From Acarospora socialis (lineage: Eukaryota; Ascomycota; Lecanoromycetes; Acarosporales; Acarosporaceae), in assembly GCA_025617375.2 (NCBI GenBank), contig JAMYGW020000003.1, positions 992,001-1,056,000 of the forward strand: DNA of 64,000 bases. The letters are read 5' to 3'. The position numbers and the translations under genes were made by a program. Shown here one piece after another: positions 56,765-64,000 of the stretch. Each line of letters opens with the position of its first letter. The first letter of the stretch is position 1. The notes beneath the pieces are model-generated. The model ran no database searches and was not told where the DNA came from. It saw only the letters and a program-made list of their open reading frames with translations.

Positions 56765-59266
56765 ATAAGCAAATACACATGTAGTCTCAATCCGAACCGA
56801 CTCTTCATGTTCAGGAGGCCTAAGTGCACCATCCCACAGCGCCCTCACGATGCCTGCCACGTCATGAAGATAAAAGACAAGCTCTGCAAAGGCGCGTCAG
56901 CACCCCGCTTTATGTTTGTTGTTTGCAGCTTTGCTTTGCTTTTTCCGTACCGGATTTGGCTTTAGGGCTTCAGTTCTATAAAGTAGGTAGTATTTTCTCT
57001 CCTCCCCCACGGTTTCCCAGAAGATGGCGTCCGAGTAAAATGTCCGCAGACGAGGTCTGATTGGCCTGTGATTCGGATAAGGAGAGAAACGTGGCCAGGT
57101 CGAAGTGGGAAACTTTCTAGCTTTCCGGCAAGCAACGTTCAGCCCCAGTGTCAGATCACGGCACGGCCCAGGGATTCCCCACGTAGAATTACACAATTTC
57201 TTGCCGTAGGATAAGGCCAATATCAATTGACTTCGGGGTTATCAAACTCGATCGAGCAACTGGAATGCCACGATTGCGCACTTTCGGTCCCGTGAAGCCT
57301 AAGGTACCTACAAGCATGGAACGATGCGTATCTAGGTAAGTACCGGAGGTAAGCACGAAAAGTTCGGACGATTTTAGATGGACGTTGTGGCTCATTGGAG
57401 CCACGAAGTCCGTCATTTGCCTTACTGTACCTCGTTACTGGGCCGCCTCTTGTTTTCGACTTTGCCTTAGTCACGAAGTACAGTTGGTGCGAACCCTCTT
57501 CGCTTCATCCAGTAGATGGGGTGATTGGAGTCTCGTTTGACGCAACTTCACTCACCGCCTTCATTCGGCAATGTGGAGGACATGATCGCTTCTTCTTTCC
57601 AGAGCCACATGCGAAACACTCTGGCTGGGTTCAACCTTGCCATATGAGATTGCGGTTCGTCTTCACAGCTTTAGCAGCTTGGGGCTTCGCGCTGGGCAGC
57701 ACATGATCGATGTTTCACTGGTACCCAGCATGTAGGACGCATGCATAAGACCAGCGTTGCCGTGAACATTCTCTTGTTCAGGCTGGTTCAACCTCCAGGG
57801 CTCTCTCTCTCTGCCCTGGTTAGCAACAGCCGGGACTCTGAAGTTCGAATGCGAGGTATGAAGGCCAATCTCAATACACATATATTCTTGGTTCTCTTTC
57901 AGGCAGTCTATCGGTGACAGCGACGCTTCTCCCTGCCGCTTGCTCTCACTATTAATTCCGACATATGACCTGTCACAAGTGGGAAGTAGGATGGGGCAGT
58001 ACAAACGTCCATCACATTTCTGTGGCCTGTTGGGTGCAGAACGCTCAATCTCTATACTGCCTCCATCCAACTCTCTCCATTGGACCGCATAAGCCAGAAG
58101 CACATATGGGAGCAGGACGTTGCACTACACGATATGTGCCGATAAGATTTCACGACTTACCTACTACTCCGTACTCTACGTACACGTAGACCTCGTGCGA
58201 AGGCGCGATCTGGGAATGAGCAAGTGTCTGGATTACATATTACGTGTACAGGATATCCACCGGATGAAGATCGGATGCTTCCACTCTTATTCCAAGAGAC
58301 CACCTCTCGAATCAACATCATTTAACTTGTACGTGTACAGGCTCTTCGAGTTTCGTAGGCTTGGAGCTCGCATTATCGTGCTGCCTCTAGAAAAGAAGCC
58401 CAATCTAAATTCCATGGCCAAATGATCCGCACTGCACCCTTACGGCTTGGACCGTCCGATGCCAGCCTTCCGTCCTTTCAACCCCTCTCGCTTCGGTAAC
58501 AGGGCGAGGAATAAAAAAGCAAAGGCATCGGAACTCCTCATATTGCTGCTGCACTTCGATGTCGTTTCTACGCCTTTGCCTGTAGCTTTACAAGCAAAGC
58601 AACCAGATCAATACACTTGCTACCTGACTTGAACTCAGTTCCGCTGTTTCCAACTTCCTCTCTTTTCAACACCACCTTTGCCTTTTGGCTGTCTGACCCG
58701 CTGACCAGGTACTTGTAACCTCGATGTCTGTCATTGTTGCGGCATGTTTGACCGCTATAGTGGGGAGGTGGCTCCCAAGACACCGGTCACAACCTTCGCA
58801 ACGGCGCGGACTGCACCACCTACAGATCTTTCCGCGGGGTGGTGTGTAGAAGTGCCGCGTTCGTGTTGATCCTCGCCAATCAGCGGAGCGTTGGTATCAA
58901 AGTTCCTTCAGGGCTTTATACGTCCCGTCTGGTGGTGCCGGGCCTGGCATGCCATTTCATTAGATCCCGAAGCTAAGATTACCAGGCTTCGGGTACTGGC
59001 AGACCCATGTTTAGCTGCATCTCGACGGCATTCTTTTTGCTTGATGAGACGTAGTTTGCCCTGTCGGTGTGAGAACCGGCATACAAGTTTCCTCAGAATA
59101 GCAATGGCGTTATCATGGTGTACCACCTTAAATATGCCCTCGCCGTCGCCTGCCAAAGCTTTGTGCTTTTGCTTTCCATATTGTTTCTTTGCTGTACCGT
59201 TCGTCTTCAGCCACACTACTCGAATTAGTTCTCGTGTTCCTTGCATGTCAATTAGCAACACATATA
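56765..59266. other. 2.5-kb intergenic region
   Basis: No supported gene. The 12-bp sequence TACGTGTACAGG occurs twice (58241-58252, 58330-58341). An antisense open frame at 58908-59369 overlaps the permease start and looks like a shadow. Confidence 0.45.
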
Positions 59267-61378
59267 ATGATGCGTACCACAGATGGACTGAACAGCACCT
59301 CTTCGTCCACCATTGACAACCCTCCATCGATCTCCCCCAAAGAGGTCGAGGCATGTGTCCAGGGGCCATTGACCCACATTGAGGATGATGATGAGCGGTT
59401 ACTTGCTCGCATTGGCTACAAACAGGTCTGTTCGATCATCCCGCTCTTAGGGAACGAGGAGTCAACTAAAGACCGATATAGGAACTTCGCCGTGAATTCA
59501 CCAAATGGTCTACCGTATCGTACGCTATCTCCATCCTAGGCGTCCTGGGTTCAGTCCCCGCCACATTCGGAAACCCCATCATGGCCGGCGGTCCGGCTAC
59601 CGCCGTGTGGTGTTGGTTCATTGGGTCATGTATGGCTATGTGCATAGCAAGTTCCGGTAAACACATTCGTGCCGGTGGAAGGTCGATCAAGCTGATGTTC
59701 GCAGTGGCTGAGTTGGTATCGGCATACCCAACCGCAGGCGGCATGTACTTCGTGACGAAGCACGTGGTCCCACCAGAGCATGTTGCCATTTGGGCTTGGG
59801 TGGTTGGATGGTGTAATTTTCTGGGCCAAACGGCTGGTGTCTCGAGCGTGGCTTATTCGGTATCACAAATGATATTGGCTTGCGCCAGTATGAACTCGAG
59901 CTTCGACGACGGCTCCTATTCGTTTTCGCCGTGTGTATATGTGCAAAGCAGCTACCTGCAATGTCGTGCTGACAAGTCGCAATAGTAGCGCTCTTCAAAC
60001 CGTTCTACTTACCATATTGCTCCTGTGCATCATGGGCGTCATCTGTTCTCTCACCACCCGAAGCCTTCACAAGATCATCCTCTGGTTTGCACCAATCAAT
60101 AGTAAGTCATAGTCTTGTCGACGGCGAGTTTCGCTAACATCACAAAGTCCTTGCCTCGATCGGCATCTGTATTGCGCTGCTCGTCTTGACTCCAGAGAAA
60201 CAGAGCGCCAAGTGGGTATTCACCAATGTCACGGATGGTTCTGGATGGGGAAGCAAAGGCTTCTCGTTCTTACTTGGGTTAGCTCTGCCTCCGAGTTTAG
60301 TCAGGCAGTGCTGACATTCGTGCAGCTTTCTTTCCGTTGCCTGGACCATGACGGACTATGACGGCACGACTCAGTAAGGCCGAGTTCTCTTTTCTAGATA
60401 CATAGTGCTAACGAGTGCCTTCCTAGCATCTCTGAAGAGACCCACGACGCCGCTATTAGGGGGCCAGTCGCAATCAGGATGGCCGTACTAGTTTCCGGGA
60501 TTGTGGGCTGGATGCTTACCGTAACTTTCTGCTTCTGTATGCAAGATTTTGATGGAATCCTCAACTCGCCTACTGGACTGCCGGCAGCTCAAATCTTCCT
60601 CAATGCTGCCGGAAGGACCGGCGGAACGGTGATGTGGGCTTGGGTTATCTTGGTTCAATTCTTCACGGGCTGTTCGGCCATGTTGGCAGATACAAGGATG
60701 GCCTATGCATTTTCACGGGACGATGCTCTGCCTTTGTCTAGGTAAGCAGTTTTGTGGCGTTTCCACCTTATGCTGGCCGCTGACCGTTGTACAGACTCTG
60801 GAGCACGGTGAACGTGCACACGTGCACTCCAGTTAACGCCGTTTGGCTCGTTGTTCTCTTCAGCATTTGTCTTAACTGCATTGGTATCGGATCCACACAA
60901 ACGATGGTATCTATCTTCAACGTCACTGCACCGGCTCTCGATCTGTCATATATTGCTGTCATTCTGGCACATCTGGTCTACGAGCATAGAGTTCGATTCA
61001 TCCAAGGTCCGTTCACGTTGGGCAGATGGGGAAAGCCAATCAATATCGTTGCTATAGTTTGGGTCAGCTTCATTAGTGTAGTGCTCTTCTTCCCGACTGT
61101 GAAGCCAGTCACTGTTTTGAATATGTGGGTGCAGTGGATGTTCTCCCCAGAGTCGCTTCGATCGCTGACAACTACAGGAACTACGCAGTATGTGTGGCGG
61201 CTTTCATTGGGATCTTCTCGCTGTCTTGGTGGTGGATAGGGGCTAGACGGTGAGTTCGTCGATTTGAGTCATGTCAGCCAGCTCTAACATAATATTTAGA
61301 AGATATACGGGGCCACGGACCAAAGATATCCTACAATCAGTTACGCCAGAGGATATAGAGGACAGAGGCAACCGATAG
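59267..61378 (+). CDS. amino acid/GABA permease, APC superfamily
   Basis: Ten exons: 59267-59425, 59482-59656, 59705-59930, 59986-60101, 60148-60277, 60326-60373, 60427-60741, 60795-61124, 61178-61249 and 61300-61378. These give 549 aa with every phase matching. Start is one of two adjacent ATGs (59267, 59270). A hydrophilic N-tail ends ARIGYKQELRREFTKWSTVSY, then about twelve TM helices follow. Motifs typical of the fungal GABA/choline (UGA4, HNM1) branch are FGNPIMAGGPATAVWCW, SSVAELVSAYPTAGGMY, WCNFLGQTAGVSS, HISEETHDAA and AFSRDDALPLSRLW. It imports amines or amino acids at the plasma or vacuolar membrane; substrate unknown. It is the downstream co-oriented neighbour of the amine oxidase. 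Confidence 0.93.
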
Positions 61379-61870
61379 AACTTTTATAGACGTTATGTTC
61401 CTCCCATAGACGGGGTACAATCTTCCAATCAACACTTGCAGTGTTGGTGGGATGGACGCAAGGAGTTTACACATCGCTTTAGATATACAATATACCCTGA
61501 TCTCAAGTATACAATACGAGATTCCAATGAGGACATTTTGGAGAGACAATATTTCCTTCCCAGGTATACGAGTAGCACTCCGGGGTTTTGTAAAGATCGA
61601 GTCATTACTCGAAGCGGCTAGCGTTGATTAAGCTGCGAGGTGTCCAAATTTCCATGTGCTCTCAACAACCTCCTCAAGTTAAAAATCATTGTTACAATTG
61701 TCGCACACGGAGATATCTCAGATCTCATATATTGCAACTAGACACTGATGGCCATGTGATGCCCCTAGCGGAGAGACGGTCCAGGACATAACCTTCAACG
61801 TGCGCCTATACCCGTCAGAAAGCCTACGACACCTGCACGATCCTGGGTGACAGCGCGGTCTCTTCTCACC
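61379..61870. other. intergenic, SEC24 promoter
   Basis: No gene seen. The SEC24 frame opens at a GTG (61847), but the ATG at 61871 starts the conserved MSDYSMYHALG-like N-terminus. Confidence 0.5.
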
Positions 61871-64000
61871 ATGTCGGACTACTCAATGTATCATGCTTTG
61901 GGTCGTGATGAGCAGAATAATGACCCTCGACATCCGAACCCTCGAACGCAGCCAGCACCACCTCAACTCAGGCCTCCGGGAGCGCCCGCACCAGTGGGCT
62001 ATCAACAAACAGGCTCTTGGTACAGCCAGCATGCTCCTAGTCAGCAACAATATGGAGGGACACCTCAGATGTGTTATCCTGGTGGCGGAGTGATAGGTCA
62101 AGAGCAGGGCTATTTCCCGCGGCAAGAGTCGCCGCAAATTGGAGGGCAGGTGAACGGTTCGATGGGTGGTCTGGCATCTCAGCTCGGGGCCCTAGGACTG
62201 GGAGGGGAGACCGTAGGTGCGCCGCCGGGTCATAGGAAGAGAGACAGACACGCCCATCACACTATTGAAACGCCTGGGGGCACCTCACAAGCTTTCAACG
62301 GCATGCCGCACAGTGGCTTTGGCAATCCTACCCAGTACCTGAACGGGGATCCTTCACAACAACAGCAGTCTAATCACCCGTACGCCGGCCAGCCTATCAC
62401 GTCAGCAATGTCACAATTTCCAGCTTCGGCCAATGCCTCTTACAGCCCAGCAGGGCAACCTTCAGCTCGGCCAAACTTTGGAGCATCCAATCCACCTATA
62501 ACTCCCAGTGCTGCCTCAGGCTCAGCACAAGGCCGGGTTGATCCAGAGCAGATTCCGAGCGTACCGAGATCCCGCGATGGTCCCGCGCAGTACTATCTAG
62601 ACCATGTGTACCCGACCATGGAACAACACCTTCCACCACCCGGTGCCGTACCTTTCGTCGCGCATGATCAAGGGAATTCTTCGCCCAAATTCGCCCGCCT
62701 TACTTTGAACAACATTCCATCAACATCCGAGGCCCTCAGCTCGACAGGCTTACCCCTCGGTCTCCTTCTACAACCGTTAGCAGCGTTACAGGCTGGTGAA
62801 AACCCCGTTCCGGTGTTGGACTTTGGCGAGACTGGCCCACCGAGGTGTCGAAGGTGCAGGGCTTACATAAACCCGTTCATGACCTTCCGCGCTGGCGGTA
62901 ACAAGCTTGTTTGCAACATGTGCACCCATCCAAACGAAGTGGCCCCGGAGTACTTTGCTCCAACCGACCCATCGGGCGTCCGCGTTGATCGCGAACACAG
63001 GCCGGAACTAACAATGGGCACTGTGGAGTTTCTGGTACCAAAGGAATATTGGGCGAAAGAGCCCACGGGCTTACATTGGCTCTTTCTGCTCGACGTCGGT
63101 CAAGAGGCTGTCAACAGGGGCTTTTTGGAGGCTGTCTGCGAGGGTATACTTAGCGCATTGTACGGCGATGATTCACCAACGGACGCGGGCGCCGGGGAAG
63201 ACGGCGAAGAGCAGGAGCGGAAGCGGAAACTGCCCATAGGCTCCAAGGTCGGGTTCGTGACCTTTGACAAAGAAGTTCACTTCTATAATACAAGCGTAGG
63301 TGCCTCAAACTAAGTTCTTGTTATCATGAAATTGCTAATGTCTAGTAGGCTGGCCTGGATCAAGCGCAAATGCTGGTTATGCCCGAGATTGAAGACCCCT
63401 TCGTTCCTCTCGGCAGTGATGGGCTTTTCGTAGACCCCTATGAATCCAGGTTTGCTCAACATTCACTCATGCGCTTTGCTGTTTACTAACAGTCGCAGAA
63501 CCGTCATAACGTCTCTTCTCACCCAACTGCCAAGTCTATTTGCCCACATCAAGAATCCCGAACCTGCGTTGCTCCCAACACTGAACGCTGCACTTTCTGC
63601 CCTATCCCAAACAGGAGGCAGGATCATATGCTCGCTGTCCGTCCTGCCAACTCTAGGACCAGGGAGATTATTCCGCCGTGATGATGGGAAGATACAGAAC
63701 ACAGACGCCGAGAAGAAACTTTTTCAGACCGAACATCCTGGGTGGAGGAAAATTGCTAACAAGATGGTGGAGAGCGGTGTTGGGGTGGACTTCTTCCTTG
63801 CGGCGCCTGGTGGCGGTTACCTGGACATTGCAACTGTTGGTAAGCATATCCGAGCTACAATGCATTCAGTGCGCCCTGTGTCACAACCTCTGATGGCTTG
63901 ATAGGTCATGTATCTGCCGTCTCCGGCGGCGAGACATTCTTTTATCCGAACTTCCATGCCTCTCGTGACAGTCTAAAGCTCTCGGAAGAAATCAAGCGTA
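61871..64000 (+). CDS. SEC24: COPII coat subunit SEC24 (partial, runs off the window)
   Basis: Exons seen: 61871-63295, 63349-63449, 63499-63839, and 63905 to the window end; about 650 residues, with the C-terminus beyond 64000. Sec24 binds Sec23 and selects cargo for ER-to-Golgi COPII vesicles. The N-terminal ~250 residues are Gln/Pro/Gly-rich and disordered. The zinc finger reads CRRCRAYINPFM then CNMC (about residues 328-352). The trunk domain follows with FLVPKEYW, LHWLFLLDVGQEAVNRG, VGFVTFDKEVHFYN, GRIICSLSVLPTLGPG and VDFFLAAPGGGYLDIATVGHVSAVSGGE, the last part formed across intron 3 (GTAAGC...TGATAG). All seen junctions are phase-consistent. Confidence 0.94.

Noticed and set aside
57189-58189. 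Possible small genes in the amine oxidase-permease gap
   Set aside because: Short frames, inconsistent codon use, no splice-supported extension and no known motifs.
58908-59369. 153-codon minus-strand frame over the permease start
   Set aside because: No recognisable motifs, and antisense to the permease leader and first exon.

Overview
The window is nuclear DNA of a filamentous ascomycete (Pezizomycotina; I favour Dothideomycetes, but only from general gene character). The evidence is short introns (mostly 50-130 nt) with GT...AG ends and CTAAC/CTGAC-like branch sites, dense genes on both strands without operons, and clear fungal orthologues: VID27, TPS2, CFT2, SEC24, PKA regulatory subunit, SPF27, TRM10, OXR1. 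I assembled exon structures by hand from reading-frame continuity, splice signals and family knowledge. Many open frames begin at TTG, GTG or CTG, so starts were reset to ATG or moved to small upstream exons. No rRNA, tRNA, CRISPR array, retroelement or DNA transposon could be supported.

Layout. 1-7.3 kb: TRM10 (+), a small F-box-like protein (-), OXR1/TLDc (+), VID27 (-). 8-16.2 kb: a mucin-like secreted protein with a Cys-rich module (-), an EI24/RRT8-like membrane protein (-), a monocarboxylate-type MFS transporter (+), a mitochondrial-type nucleotidyltransferase (-). 17-25.3 kb: trehalose-6-phosphate phosphatase TPS2 (+), a glutathione transferase (-), a CBM48/CRP1-like protein with a recently duplicated repeat array (-). 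26.9-29.7 kb: PKA regulatory subunit (+) and SPF27 (-). 31-36.4 kb: an orphan AT-hook protein (+) and neutral ceramidase (-). 36.4-39.9 kb: the largest gene-free stretch. 39.9-46.5 kb: a PHO84-type phosphate transporter (+), a seven-exon polysaccharide deacetylase (-), an SSU1-type sulfite pump (-). 47.3-53.5 kb: a five-exon orphan (+), CFT2 (+), a conserved-looking orphan (+). 54.3-61.4 kb: a peroxisomal copper amine oxidase (+) and a ten-exon GABA/amino-acid permease (+). 61.9-64 kb: SEC24 (+), which runs off the right edge.

Most genes are ordinary housekeeping or metabolic genes, and I see no convincing new multi-gene system. The strongest unusual signals are: an in-frame TGA in the SSU1-like gene where a conserved Trp codon is expected; a 102-nt intron in the deacetylase that has a weak donor and can be read through in frame; a long ATG-less open frame fused upstream of the CRP1-like gene; loss of the third catalytic Asp in the mitochondrial nucleotidyltransferase; and three orphan genes with clean models but no family I recognise. 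The amine oxidase and the permease, with GATA-factor sites in the oxidase promoter, suggest a small amine/nitrogen-use neighbourhood. This is inference.
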